DNA of 64,000 nucleotides from assembly GCA_034509425.1 (NCBI GenBank), contig JAVTVJ010000771.1, positions 558,001-622,000 of the forward strand, given 5' to 3'. Origin of the DNA: Eopsaltria australis. Lineage: Eukaryota; Chordata; Aves; Passeriformes; Petroicidae. The translations under genes were made by a program, and so were the position numbers. Of the stretch, positions 11,460-25,779 are shown in pieces; positions within the stretch are counted from its first letter, which is position 1; the number at the start of each line of letters is the position of its first letter. The notes beneath the pieces were generated by a model that worked only from the letters and a program-made list of their open reading frames with translations, was not told the origin of the DNA and made no database searches.

Positions 11460-14400
11460 CTGCCCCCTGGGGCATCAGGGGCTGTGCTGCTGCAGCCCTC
11501 ACGAGCATGGGGGGCTGGGGGTGACCCATCCACCCTCCCTGGCCCCTGTGGGATGGTGCTCAGTTGGTTTTTGCACATAACGTGCTCCCCCCACTTCAGG
11601 AGTTTTGTGTCACCTTCAGGAAAGAGGAGCAGGGGTGACCTTTGGCATTGGGAAAGCTGTGCCTGTAGGAGAAAAATCTCCTTTCGAGCCACATGTGGGC
11701 TGTTTCTTTATCCTCTTCCCTCCCTTTGGCAGGCTTTATTGATGGCAGACGGCTCTGGGGCTGGATGTGTGTGCACACATCCAGAAGTCGTGCTGTCTGA
11801 GTGAGAGCCGCCTTCTGGCCACCTGCACCCAGGCAGCATCCCAGTCCTTGGAGTATTTCAGAGGATGCTAATGGAACGGGATTAGCCGCCCCACTTGCCC
11901 TTGCCATCAACAAGAGATGTTTCTGGAGAGCCTACAAAGAAAAGCCAGAGCTATCAGGGCAAACCCGAACAAAGGCGCTTTAGAATGCAGAGAGCAGCGT
12001 GGTTTTTTACCCTGAGGAGGCAAGAGGTGGGGCTGCTCTGCTCCCCATTTGAAGTCTGAATGAGCCTGTGCCTTAAGGGATTGTGGATGACTGAGTTGGT
12101 GCTAATGGGCTGGATGCCCTTCAGTGTCCCTGCTCTGCCCTACTCCCGTTCCTTGACATTGTGTTTTCAACTTACTGCGCCCTTCAGGGCTTTATTCCTT
12201 AGTGCTTGAGAGTTAAAATGATAACGTAGGGCTCTCCAAAGAGATGTAGAGCTAGGGATGCCTGCCCTGGGGAAGTGTGTCATGGCAGGCAGGGTTTTGT
12301 GGATGGGAATGCCTCTGTCCTAGGCACGATGTGCTCTGAGCACTTAACTTTCCCAGACCCTGTCATCCTTCATTTTTAGCTGCCTATTCAAGAGAGCAAG
12401 GTTTTTATAAAGCCATTTCATACCAAAAGCATTTCCTGATTGTAACTTGTGATGCCAGACATACTGAGGGTGAGAAGGTTTAGAGAGATCAGTTTTCTTT
12501 ATGGCATTGCGCTGCTGCATGGACGTGAAGAGATCCCAAAGCAGCAGATTACTTATCAGAGGGTTAATGTTGGGCTCTCTGTCCACTGAAGAATTGCAGA
12601 AAAATTGCTTAAGCGTGCCACAGATGACCACAGGTGCTCTGGCAGTCTGCTGTCACCTTTTGAGCTCTCTCAGGTGTACTGATGCCACCTGTCCACAGAC
12701 AGGACTCCTTGCAGAGCAGCAGGTGATGGTTGTGCCTCACGGGTGGCCCACCTGGCACTGTGGCTGGAAGCAGCGTTCACTGTGGGGAAGGGAAGGTGGG
12801 TGGAGAGGTGGCATTATCAGAGGCAAGAGTCCGTAATTTGGAGAGATTCTGTGCTTTGAAGGAGCTCCTTTGTGGTGGGTGCAGGCCAGAAGGGCCACCC
12901 TAAGAGGGGCAGGTGCTCTGGAACAGTGTGAAAGATGTGCTGTGGCCACAGGGTTGCTTCCAGTCTCTTCCCTTCTGCAGAAGTTAGGAGCACTGCCCAT
13001 CATCCAAAAAGCCTGTCACTAGCACAGCAGCTGAAGCCAGATGAGTGTATGAGCATATCCAGAGGGCTGGTGCAGGGAAAAGCATCCCTTTGCAGGAGGG
13101 GTTCCTGCCTCCGGGCAGAGTCCTGGGGTGCAGGGTAAGCTGAGGCAAAGATGGAGCCCTTTGGCTGCTGTGGGATAGGGGATTGGGGCACCCTGACCTT
13201 ACTGGGAAAAGGGAAGGTTGTGGTCATCCCAGTGCTGGGCAGTGGGAAGGAGAGCAAATGAAGGGCATGCAAGACACAGTGAGCAGGCTGAGGGAGATGG
13301 AGGTGAGGTGGTTAAAAACAAGCAAAAGGTTGAGGAGGGAAGAAAGGGAGCAGGAAGAAAAGCAGGAACAGCAGCACTGGGAAGGCAAGAGGAGGAGGGA
13401 GTGTGGAAGTGGCAGGTGGAAGCCCTTGGATGGGGGGTGTTGTGCTGTTAAGAGCAGTGGGGTGTGTAGGTTGGCATCTTGGAGGTACTGAAGCAGGGAG
13501 AGCTGCACTGGGGATGCCCAGAGAGGGGCTGTGACTGGGATGGAAGGAGTGTCCCTGCTCCCTCCTGCAATGAGAGGAGGCACCAGAGCTGCCAGAGACA
13601 TGGGTCCCTCTCCATCTGGCTGCCTCCTACAGGGCTTTGTGGGGGCTCTTCCCCTACCCTTTCCACATGTCCTTCGAGTGCCCTGGATGCTGTTTCAGGC
13701 TTTTGACTCCAGAGCAGACAATGGGGGTTTCAGTGCTGTCTTCCATCAGGACTGTCAGGATGCAGTAATTACCTTTGCACCGCTGCCTCCTACCCTTTAT
13801 TCCTGTCCCTTTGTGACTGGGATGTCAAAGGCAGTGCTGGTGCTTTGAGGAGCTCCTTTTGAAGTGACTTTGTGAGTCACAGGGACTGGTGAGCAGTGGG
13901 GAGTGAGCTGCTGGCACCCAGCACTCTCAGATCCTTTCAGCTCCCTCTTGTCTGTGGCCAGAGCAGGGTCCTGCGTGCCCATCCTCACAGACACCGGGCT
14001 CCTCAGATCTCATCTGCTTAGAGAGGCTCGTGGTGAGGGTTTGATGTGCATGGAGGGAAGGGGAGGAACCAGGACACCAGAGGCGTGCTGGCTGGGCAGC
14101 AGTGCTGTGATTTTAGTTTGTGCCCATGGGGCTGGGCTTAGCCAGAGCCTGTGAAAAGCACAGCACTGGCTCAGGGTGCTGCAGGGGTGCTGCACGGGTG
14201 CTGAGCTGCCCTGTGGCAGCAGTGGGATGAGTTTCATCAGGCAGCCCTGTCACAGACCATCAGCACAGTGAGATGGACTCGCTGTCTCCTGTGGCACGTT
14301 CAGGCCACAGGATGCTCTGGTAGGGCTCAGTCAGGCTGGATAACTGTGGACAGCTTGCACTAATGAGATGTTTTAGATGGCACGTGTGCCCCCAGGAGCC

Positions 14401-16478
14401 ACTGCAGAACCCTCCCCTCCTCATATCTCTCACTGAAAGGCTAGAAGGTGCTTTCCATCAGCGCTGAAGTGTCATGAGTTACAGCCAGGCACCACAGCCC
14501 CAGTCCTATTACTGGTCCACTGAGCTGATGCCCACAGGGCCACCCATCCCGTCCCTTTTTATCTTCTGGTTGAAGTTGACAGGACCAAAATGTGAGTCCT
14601 CCTTTGACTGCCAGGACTCAGCACTGCTGCTGAGCGTTCAGGGATGCTATGTGGAGCAGTAGGACAGCCAGCCAGGCTGTCTGTGAAACCCCTGTACGGC
14701 AGCCAGAGCAGAGCCTGATTAAGCTTATGAAACCTGACAAGATCACAGCCCAAGGTGGTATTGCTGGAGGCTGCTTGACTGGGAACCACGCTCCTGTTGC
14801 AGCAGCACGAGCATTAGGGATATGTCTCTTGAAGCCTGTCAGGACACTTGGCTAGCCCCTGAGCAGGGAGCATGTGAACATCTCACAGCTGTTATCCTGC
14901 CAGCAGAGTGCAGGAAGAGCCTCCTCCCAAAAGGAGCACCAGCTGCATCTGCTTGCAAATGAGGAGCAGTTCCTCATTCTGTGCTGGGGGATGCCCCATT
15001 TGGCTTTGAGTGGATGGTCCCCTGAGCAAGCAAATGCTGTCCAGGGCACTGCTCTTATGGCTCTGCAGGTACAGTGACCCCTCCAGCTTGGCTGGTGCGT
15101 GTGCCCCTGAAATAATCAGGCTTTGTGACCTGTGAAGGACATCCCCATAGCCCCGCTGCTCCATCCTGTGTCACTTTGACCCCGGACAAAGAGCTGTTGC
15201 CCATCTGTCAGGGCTTGGCAATCAATGCCCAAGTGTGCTGTGTGCTGCCTGCTGTAGGACTAGGAGCTGGCAGAGCAGGGGCTGCTGCAGGAGGCTCTGT
15301 GGTCTGCTCACCATTAGCTGAAATAAGCTCTGAAGCAGTGCATCCTCTGGTGCAACCTGGGTGGGAGACTACCTGACTCACCGCCTCTGCCTAGCAGCTA
15401 TTGCAGGGATCTTCGTGCCACTTGTTGTGGATCTGCATGAAATCAGAGGCTTATATTTCCTAGCAATCAGTATTTCTCACGCAGACTCTGCCCTCGGATT
15501 CCTCCTGGTTGGATTTGTGTTCGTCTGGGAGAAGCAGCACCAGCTTCTTAAACAGAACAGCTCTTACGCCTTTGTTTCCTTCAGCCCCACAGGGTTAATC
15601 TCCTTCTTGGCACCTGATTGTTTGCTGCTGCAGGGTGTGTGTTTGAAATTCTCACTTAGCTGGCTTTAATCCCCATCTGGGAGCCGTGTCCAGGTCCCAG
15701 GGGCTTGGGGCTGGGTTAATACCTGAGCCCCCCTTGAGCAGCTCGGTCGCCTCTGCCTCACCCTGCAGCTGGTGGCTCTCAGGTGTCCCCGAGGGAGGTA
15801 CTGAGGTGAAAGGACCACTTCCCAAACGGTTATTAAGCATTTTTGTTCTTTGTGAGGCTGGTGAGCATTGGTATTGCTGGCTTAGCAGCAGGCCTGCTGG
15901 GAGACAGGGATAGGGACTTGCAGGGCTGCGTGGTCAGGCAAGAGATGGAGCTCCCCTTCTGCTCTTGCCATGAGCTCCTCTCCCTCACCTCTGAAGCACA
16001 TCAGGCACTGACACAGCTGGCAAGCATCACTATATCCCCACAAGCCACTATTCCCTCCCCCTCCTGCAGCTCCAGCTTTTTGCCTGGTACTTCTGCAGGT
16101 AATTGTCCCCAAAACTATTCAAGCCATTGCTCCATCTTGCTGCCTTCTTCCACCCTAGAGGTGCCCACAATTACCTTCTTAGTGTTCCTCTGCCACTCAC
16201 TTGCCTTGATACCTGGTCCAAGCTGTCACACTGTCCCCTTCTCTTTGGGGCAAGACCATTGCCAGTGGAGCTCAGGGTTCTCTCTTTCCCTGCCCATGTG
16301 CCACCCTTTCTCCCCCAGCCCCATGGGGCAGCACATCTGCTCTCCCTAACTCCTGCCCCTGCCATAAGTCACCCACTGCTTTTTGGGATGCTCGCTTTCC
16401 TCTCCCGCTCGCTTTCCCCCCTGCAGGTGCTTGTGTGGGTGTGTAATTAGCTGGCACAGCAGCCAGGAGTGGCTCCCC

Positions 16479-16830
16479 GGGGTGCTTTGTGGCTGACACG
16501 AGCAGCAGACGGTGACTAAAGAAGAGACGGCTCCGCGCTTTGTACCGGGAGCTCAGAAGGGATCGCAGCTGTGGAATAAACGGGAGCGCTTTGAACGAGT
16601 GGCACCGTAATCCCTCCCTGCCCCCGCCCCTCTAACCCCCCTTCTTGCAGACATTAGTTTGATTAAAATTGCATGAGCCCACACACACGGGCGTGTTTTT
16701 ATTTTATTTATTTGTCTCCTCCTAGTGAGAGGCTGGTTTGAGGCTGTGCTTTGTGGGAAAGCAGCCGGAGGAATGCCGGGGAATTCGGGGTGTTCTAAAA
16801 AACTTTCCCTCTGCCGAGCTCGCAGCCTGG
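16479..16830. promoter_or_regulatory. CpG-retaining patch with GC box inside the large intron
   Basis: I count about 13 CpGs between 16479 and 16625 and about 20 to 16820, whereas flanking kilobases are CpG-poor. The block includes a GC-box (CCCCCGCCCC at 16621-16630), TGTACCGGGA and CACGGGCGTG. It also has an AT-rich homeodomain-type stretch (CATTAGTTTGATTAAAATTG, about 16653-16672). It could be an enhancer, an alternative promoter or an unmethylated regulatory patch. No splice-donor-linked coding exon was recognised next to it. Confidence 0.35.
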
Positions 16831-18166
16831 CTGCTGTGGGGCTGGTTGTACTGGTGAGACCTGCTTTTCCTGTGGGATGCTGAACACAAGTACCTTCTTC
16901 CCAGCAGAGCCTGAAGTCCTTGCTGGTGGTGCCTGGGTGTGTGCTGGGCGGGCAGGAGCCCCTTCCAGTGCTGCTGCAGGGCAGCAGCATCCGCAAAGGT
17001 GCGGTAGGGTTGCTCCAGCAAAACTTCACCCAAGGCTTTCCACATTACTGAGGGCATCTCCATGGCTGAGGGTGGGTGTACACAGCCAGTGTAAAGCAAA
17101 GTAATTAATTCACAGTATAGATAAAACAAAAATAGATACATCCTTTTTCAGCCAGGTTTGTGCACCTAGATATTGGTTACACGTGAAGTCTTCATCACTA
17201 TTTGAAGCAGCCTTCTGTCTCCTCTAGAAATGGGGAGAAGGCATGAAGAGTTAATTACTTTGTTCTGCAGCCCTATTTCACTCTGTAGATGCAGCATTTT
17301 TGCCAGTGCTGTGGCAGTGCTATGTCAAAACTCCTTGGTGGGCATTTATAGTATAGGCTGTCTTGCTGCCTCACCCAGGGGCATGTACGGTTCAGCTTCA
17401 GCATGTTTTCCTCTGTTTTGGAAAAGAAAGATGCTATTTCCTTCCTTTCAGGTTTGCTTTTAATGAAATGTTGCAAAGTGCAGTAAGACTCTCCAGTGAG
17501 GGCTGTGTTGCACTCCAAGCATGGTTTCCTTGTCTGTATCTTTGTTATGCTCTCCTTGTGCCTCTGCGTTTTTCCCCAGGCGGAGCAGTGAGGTGAAGGG
17601 GCCAGCAGCTCCCAGATGTGCTTGTCCCAGGGTGTTGTGAGCTGCCTGAGGGTTTAATCTTTCTTCTCAGACATCACTGTGCAGCACAGGGCTCTGGGGA
17701 GATGGGCTGGGGTAGCTGGCATCCCAGCTGGCTTCTCAGCCCTGAACTCCTCCAGCACAGCCTCTCTGTCAGGTCTGCAAGCCCGTGCGCTTTTTAGAAG
17801 GTGGAAATGTGGTGGGAGTTGCATGTTCCCAGTAGGAGATGGCTTCCTCTCCTCCTCCTTGCCCACAGGGGTGAACTGGTTGTGTAGTGTCTAAAGGACA
17901 GCAAGGTTTCATGCAATAGCGCAGGACCCTGCAAGGAGTTAGGAACCCCACAAGGTCCTGCCCCTCTAAGGCAACAGGAGCTCCCCACAGCCCTTGCCAT
18001 AATCTGGTGCAAGATGTGGCCATCACCTGGTGTCCCCTGCCATGGAGTGCCTTTAGTGACAGCCCCAAATCTACCTTCCTTTAGGAGGAGTGGCCCCTCT
18101 GTGGGGCAGTGGGACAGAGATGTGCTCCACAAGAGTCCCTGTCAGTGCCTCCACCCACAGGTCTTG

Positions 18167-18283
18167 CTGCAGGGCGCAATTCCCTGGGTTTGGTGGGAGT
18201 GTGACCTGCAGGACACAATTCCCCAGGTTTGATGGGAGTGTGACCTGCAGGGCACAATTCCCTGGGTTTCTTGGGAATGTGGT
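18167..18283. repeat. Minisatellite, 39-bp unit x3
   Basis: Three head-to-tail copies start at 18167, 18206 and 18245, each beginning CTGCAGG and containing ACAATTCCC or GCAATTCCC followed by GGTTT and GGGA. Copies differ by a few substitutions. Because 39 is divisible by three, both strands show spurious repetitive 13-residue peptides. It is an intronic tandem repeat and may be length-polymorphic. Confidence 0.95.
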
Positions 18284-21200
18284 TGCTTGCCTTCCCCATG
18301 GACTGGATGAAAATCTTTGCTGGCTGATTGGGGTTAGCACAACAAAGCGTCAGGTGAGAGGGAGGCATTGAATTTCAATAAACCAGCAACTGGGGAATGA
18401 AATCTCCTTGCTTCTAGTCCCTCTTGCTTACCTTGGAGCAAATCTGCTGTAATGCATAGGAAACAGCTCAGCAACTGCAGCTCTGGCTGTCATTGAGGTG
18501 CAGGCTGAGCTTTATTAAAGACCTGCAGAGGTCTGTAAAAAAAATAAAATTTATGATCTTCTTGGGGGCTTAGTCATTGCAAGTTAAATATTTGAATAGG
18601 TAGGGGCAAACATTTTGCTGAAATTGGATGATCCCTTTCATATTTATGTTTGGTTACGCTTGCTCCGTGTGTATTTGGATGCTTGGCCAGGGGCAGAGAG
18701 GGAGGTGAGGGATGAAAGGGACTTGGTACAGAGAGGGGAAAACAGGAGCAGGGAGTGATTAGAATGGAGAAGAAAGCAAAGGAAACTACTGAAGGTTAAA
18801 AATAATAACAATTAGGCTGGGGGGAAGCAAGAAGAGGCAGCAAAATAAATCGGGGCCTTTGAAGAAAAAAGGGGATAGACAGTGAAGCCTTTTATTAAAA
18901 TCTAAATGGCTGACTCTGAAGATAAACGAGGTTGCAAAGAAACAATGAAAATAATAAAAAGTGGAAGACAGGAAGGAGAGAAATATTTAAAAGGAAAATG
19001 AGAGGTTTTCACAGGTGTGTGCGATTGAGCATGTCAGCAGAGATGCTCTGTAATCTGCTCTAATAATGTGACAGCTACTGGGGGCTTTGGCAAAACAAAC
19101 ACAGCCCAAACCTTGCAATTATTTTTCCAGTGGGGTGAAAAGTTTCCTGAGTGTGTAAAGCTGAGGGTGTCCTGCTTTTGTGTATTTCTGGAGCTGCAGG
19201 TTACAATCCAGCCTTTCCTTTCTGGCATGTGTCAGGAGCTGCTGCACGGAGAGCAAGCAAAGCCTCTCCCAGGGCACTGCTGGCTTTTGTTCCAGGTGCA
19301 GGGAAGTTGGAGAGGCAGTGATTCCGTGGCTTGCCTGGGATTGCACAGCCAACAGCACAACCAGACAGCAAAGGAAAGGGACTTTGATCACGCCTTGAGA
19401 AAATCCTGCCATTTTCCACCCAAAAGTGTTGTGTTGCAGGGGGCTGTCTGCCCTGTTTTGGTCTGTTCTGCTGTGTCAGTGTAGGTGTTTGGTGATTTTT
19501 GGAAAGAAGAATCATGGCACCCTGCTTGCTCAGGAGGAGCCAACCTCCTGTTGGGCTACTGGGAGAATTTGTAAGGTGGTCACCTTGTTTTGTGCAGACC
19601 CTTGGGACTTTGGGGGGTTTCTTGACACGGAAGGACATGGCTGTGATGGATAAAGATGTCCTCTCTGGGGAGGTGTGATGTTGTTTGCATTTCTGGGAGG
19701 TCAGATCTGACCCACAGACAGGCAGCTGAAGGAATATGGTTTCTCCAAAGCAGCCTGGGGTCTTCAGTGGTGCCCATCTCTGTGAGTAGCTGTGCACACA
19801 AAATGGGGAAGGACTGAGTTCATTGACCTTGCTTTTCCTTCTTTCCCAGGGCAGGAATTTCTCTAAGGTGTGCCTTACTCCCAGCAGGGACAGTCTTGCT
19901 GCCATCCACCACCCATGCATGTGTCAATTGAAATAACATTTCCAGGAGGGAGCCAGTGCTGCACAGTTCAGACGAAACTCCTGTCTCAAAACCTCCCTCA
20001 GCAGTGGCTTGGTCAGCACCTAGGGCAAAACCACAGCAGGCACCACGAACTGTGGAGGCAGAAAGCAGATATGGCTGTCCCTTAAAGGAAAAGCATTGAA
20101 TCACAGGGACCTAATTGCTTGAAATAAATGCAAGAAAGTCAAAAGATAGGAGGCTGGTGGAGGTGAAACTCAGCAAGCCAGTGCTGGTAGCCCCTGTTAG
20201 GCTGCACATCCACCCACTCTGCCTCTACTGCTGTGTTCAGGGTGAACATGACACATTTCTCAGGGATGTGGCTGCCTCTTACCCCTCTCAGCCTGTGTTT
20301 CCACAGGCAAACATCTTGTGGGCCATTGGAAGGAGCTCCCAAGCCAGGCTTACCCAAAGGCAGTGGCAGGCTGTGCTCTCGATGTTCGCAGTGTGGTGGC
20401 AGAGTGCACCTCAGCAGCTCTGTGGCTAGAGCAGGAGCATTTGTCAGCCTCCTAGGAATTTAATCTTCACATTTTTCTCACATTGTTTCTGGGTACTCTT
20501 GGGGGCTGGATTTGCATTGGTGGCATGAAAGGAATTGGCTTTTCCCTTGCAACGTGTGAGGTAGTGAGTTCTGTATTTTGCATATGTCTCTTTTTCACAA
20601 TCTCATTAATCCCCATGCCTTTGTGGATACCCTTAAATTCCTGAAATTATTAAGGTGAACAGCATGGATTAAAGTCTGCTACAAGTACCTGTTTTAACAG
20701 CCAGGATAAGAGGCTGCATTAGTTTAACAGAAATCACTTTGTGTGGATTTTTCTGGCATAAACCAGACCTTAATAGATCCAGAATGTCTGAGGATGATCG
20801 AGTACTCAAATAAACTTGCAATGAATTTTATGGGAAAATAGCTTTCTGTCTCTTTTATGTTGTGGTTTTTGTTTTTTTTTTTTTCCAGTGATGGCTAGAT
20901 GAATGAACATTTTTCTTAAACAAGGATGTTTGAGTTTTTACTTTTTTAAATCACTTCCCTGCTTATTTATTATAGGGCAGCAGTCTACAGCATGGCTGTA
21001 TAGTCTGTTTTGCTATAGAGAGGTGGCATTTCAAAGAACCAGGCTAAAAGAGCTGTTTGGAGCTGCAGGTGTGGCCATCTCTGTTAATAGGCAACAGGTA
21101 GAGAGTCTTTCCCAAGGAATTTCCTTCCCAAATGTGCCTGTTGATGGGAGCTGTGAGAGTCCAGCTGAAGCTCCCTTCCCTTATATATTGATTTCCCCAC

Positions 21201-24200
21201 TCTCCCACCTGTGCTGTCATGATTCCACTAGTTCTTCAGTCACCCTTGAGTTTCCCAGGGCACAGGAGACTTGAATACCTAATGTGCACAAGCAAGGGTT
21301 TTAGAACACAAACATAACTACATGGGAAAAGAAGAAACATTCATAGCATTTTAATGTAACAGAAGAAAAGAAACAGTCTAAAGCTCTTTCTTCATTTTTG
21401 AAGGCTGTGTTTATAGGAATTCAGCTGTGATCTGGAATATGATAGCCTTTAAAACTGTCCTGCATTGTTGCAGGGAACAAAACAATGATAAGCAAGAAGG
21501 GAGGACATGTCCTAGCTATGCCACAAAACAAGGCTCTTGAGTCTGCCCTCAGTCTATTTGAGTGGGTCCCCTGTTTTATACAGGATAGAATGCTGATACC
21601 AGTGCTAACTTTGATGGAGATTTTTATAAAAGAAAGAAGAATAAATGTGGGCAGAAGAGCTAGTGAGGTTTGGTTTCCTGTGGGTTTTGCTTCATGGTTG
21701 AATTGCTGAGTATCTAATAAAGTGCAGTCACTGCTTTTCCTTGGCTGCCACACCCCCATGGTTATCTCCCAGGTGACCTCTTTGGTGTCTGAGGGTTCAC
21801 CAAACGTTTGTTTTCCACAGAGAAACATTAGCATGTGGTGGGTATCTCTTGTGCTTCTCCAGCTATTTAATGAAACCTGCAAAACTTATTCTTGAAGTGC
21901 TGTCTTATCTCTCACTTTGAGAACTTCAGCCACTCTCAAAGCAGTGGCCACTTGCTGAAATTAGGTGGGAGACAGGTGCAAACACAACACTGTCTGGTGG
22001 TGCTGTCTCCTCTGGAAGCCTAAATATCTGTAGGAATAGGTCAGCCTGAGAACATTTACCAGCCAGAGGCTGATACAAAAGGTGAAGATGGAACAAGATA
22101 CTGTCCGAGCATCCTGCAGTGCTAAGAAGCCCCTCCTGAAGACTCCTGTCTTTCAGCAGTCTTAAAAGGATTACCTTCTGTCTTGCTCCCTCATTTTTCT
22201 TTCAGAGCAGCCCAGGCCATTTAGAGATGCCTCTTTCTGTGAGTGCTGAGAACTTCCCTCGCCCTCCTTCTGCTCAGGAGTCATTTCAGGCTGATGTGAG
22301 TTGGTGGTGTTTCCATTATGCTGTGCTTTCCTCCATCTGCTGAGCTGACAGCAGCCAGCAGAGTGTCTGCTGCTGTTCCCAGGCATTTCTCTCTGGGTGT
22401 CTCAGCCAGCTAAATTCCAGAGCCCACCTCTACCCAGGGCATTCCTGGGAAGCAGCAGCCTGAGTGGAATGCTTCATGCTGCCCATTTTGCCCTTTACCT
22501 ACAGGGTGGGGAGCAGCAGCTGGGGAGCTGGCAGCTTGCAGAGCCTTTTTTTGCACTGGGATGCAGTGGTGGAACGAGCACAGAGTGGGAAAACTGGAGC
22601 TGGGGACAGGATCTGGGGACAGGAGTGTGTCAGCTGTGCTTGGCTCTCACTCAGGGGCTTCACCAGCAGCAGGGCTGGAGGCCCTATAAATAAAATGCTG
22701 AATTCTGCTGGAGTCAGTGCTATTGATCCTGCGCTGGAGACATCATGGAAACTTCCTATTTACTAGTTTATTTTGTGACTTTGTTTTCTTTGCTGTTTTG
22801 AGTGGGTTTCTTAATGCACTGCTTTGATGCACTGTGTGCCTTTGGGTTAATGCTGGGTGTGCCAAAAGCATCTTCTCTTTATTTTAATGAGAGACTTACT
22901 TCCTGAACTGTTATTTTTAAATGCCCACAGTCTCCTGCAAAGGACTTGGGGTGTCCTGGAGAACTTGGAGCACTGTGCCCTAGGAGACCTATCTGTATTT
23001 TGGACAACTCAGAGCTTTCCCTTCTGATTGTAACCATCAGTGGTGTGTCTGTGCTGCTGAGATCAATGCATATAAAATAAATTCATTTATTAAAAGATAT
23101 TAATACAGAGATGCCAGACACTCAGGCAGAAAGTCAACGGGTTGTGCATACCAGATTAGCTTTTCCAGACTAGCTCATTGCTACACAATTGCACTTTTTG
23201 CAGAGTATCCTAAATCCAAAAGTTCCAAGAAGAGCATTTCACCTTCCTTTTGCCACCACCTGAACTAGACAAAGCTTGGAGAGGAGACATGACAATAGCC
23301 ATGTGAATTAGAGTCCAGTAGAAAATAAACTCCTCAAGAAAACAGATCTGCAGAGGTGGATGTTACCTTGTTTTATCTATTGTTACCTTGACCAGATGGC
23401 AGAAGACTGTCAGCTGGTTGGCTGAATTAGCTTTACTCATCTTAATTCTGCTTTCCTCAGTCTCTAGTAAAGGAGGAGAGCAGGTGGTCCTTGTGGCTGG
23501 GGAACTTGGACTCCATCCTGCAAGAGCCAGACTGTGCCTTTCATTCATCATGAGAGTGCCAGCTTCAGAGTAACAGTTCTGACCTGCCAAAACCTTGTTG
23601 GAAGAAAGTAGCCTGGAAATATGCAAAAGAACCACCACCCTCCCTTCGAGCTTCCAGAAATCCCTCCAGCTCATGCTGACTTTGTGGCTCGCTAGATGGT
23701 TATTGTCTGGTGAAGATGTGTGTTTGTATATGTTATGAATAATTTCCATGCTTTAAACAGGGCTGATAGATGAAGAAAAAATTTCCACTCAGTTTGTATG
23801 GGTTTGGTTTTTTTCCTTAGATTTCAAAACTTCTCATCTACCTATTAACCATCCTATTTCTCTCAGTAATCTGCATGTGAAGGATGTGATTCCTTCCCTG
23901 TCTGTGCATCAGAATGCCAGGGTTCTCTCTGTGTCTTTCCATGGGAACTTAAGACCCAGACCTGGGCTGGACAGGAATTTTATCTATAATAATAGAGAGT
24001 AAAGCCTAATTCTCTGCTTTCTTTGGTACTTTGCTTGTGAGGGTTGAAATGCCCCATTCTTGTGTGTTCAGCAGAAAAGTGGGTTTTGGGAGGGATAAAC
24101 TCAGATTCTGCTTGCAAAAACCATCTCCCAAGTGTGTGGTCTGTGTTGTCTTGCCCTGCAGGCAAAAATAAATCACTGCTGAGCCTAAGGAGCAGGACAG

Positions 24201-25779
24201 AAGGGGATATTGGAAGTTGTGACTGTGGGCTTTGCATCTCTAGGGATGGGTTAGGTGCTGGAAGCCAGATGGGAGAAAGGAGCTTGCAGGTCCAAAACCT
24301 TCATTATTGAATAAGTGAAGGAAAAACAGCTCTCACGTGCACACCTTGACCTCCTGTGTGATCTCTGCCGAGCTCTTGAAGCAGGGGCACTAATCTCCGA
24401 AAGCAGCTCTTGCACTCTTATCTCCTGCTGTTGCTTGTACAGTCGAGGGAGAGGAGAATGAATCCTCCTTGGAAATTGATTTTTGAGAAGGGTGACTTAC
24501 GTGACTGTAAAGCACCACAAACGTTATTATAGTCCAGGGGGAATGTGGCCTGAGATGTGTTTTGAAAAGATACGACATGACTCTCCCTGTTCAGCTGTTC
24601 ATGTTGCCTGCCAGCCTGAGTGCACCAGGTGGAATGAAATCAGGCTTTGCAAAAAATCGGAGAAAAGAGGATTTTCTAAGCTTCCTATTTCTGTCATTTC
24701 TTAGCTTCAGCTTCAGAGGTGTAAAACATTAAGGCAGTGTTGCCTGCACAGCTTCAGAGGAGCCTGGGCTGTGTCAGCTCCATGTTTGCTCCTTTTTTGC
24801 TTTCCCTGCCCATCCTGCGGGCTCCAGGAGGCCGTGGCTTAGCAGGTTGCCCTGTGCTGGTTTAAGCCACATCAAATTCCCACATCCCTGCTCTTAGCTC
24901 ACAAGTGCTGTTAAGTAAAACACATCAGCTTAACCCTGGGTGCTGATGTGCTCTGCCCTCGTGTTTGCAGTGGCTCAGGCTTGCCTTAAGCTGCGGTGGC
25001 TCGCTGCTGGAGCTCGGGATCAGCAGGAGAGCTCAACCCTCACAGAGGTGAGATTGTGGAAGAGGGAGGGTGGCAGAGGAGGGATTGGTGTCTGTCTCAC
25101 CTTGGCTTGCTGCTGGATGTTATTGCCTCCACAGGTGAGAGGCTGGTGTGGCGCATGGTGGTCTGCAGCCCACTGCTGCCCTCCCTGAGTGTTTTGGAGC
25201 GGTCCATAGGGTGCTTGGTGGGGCTGGACTGGGCTGGCAGCCTAGCTAGGTGTCACTGAGCACAGCAGCTGGGGCAGGGACAAGTCCCAGGGCCAGCATC
25301 ATCCAGGGCAGAGCCATGGTGTAGCATTACCTTCAGGAGGGCAGTGCCATGATGTACCTGGATGGTGCCTGGGTGTGCTGTGGCCACAGAGCCCATCCAG
25401 GAACCACCTCCTGTCAAGTGCTGGGTAGCAGAGCAGGGACATCCAGCCTGTCACCAAGCACAAGTTTCCTTGTTGCAGAGAAGCAAACATCCATGTCCTT
25501 TTGGATGTCATCTCCACCACCTCCTCAAGCCTATTTTTTACTTGCAGACTGCTTTGCAGTCCCTGCAGAGAGAATCTACCTCTCAGAGCAGGATTGCAAA
25601 AAAAAGCGTGCATGTGTGAGGGAATAAAGGTTTTCCTCCCTGAGCTGGCTGGGAGATGGAAGCAGGGATTAATCCTGTGCTCTCTGCCTCTGCCACACGC
25701 CCAGCTTGTGGCACTTCTCAGCTGTCTCTTGGCCCCAGTGTCTCTGCCCTTTGGGCTGCTGTCGTCAGGGTTTGCTCTG

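Noticed and set aside
18071..18371. Repetitive ORFs on both strands suggesting a small repeat protein
   Set aside because: They follow from the 39-bp minisatellite, whose length is a multiple of three; no start context or conservation argues for coding.
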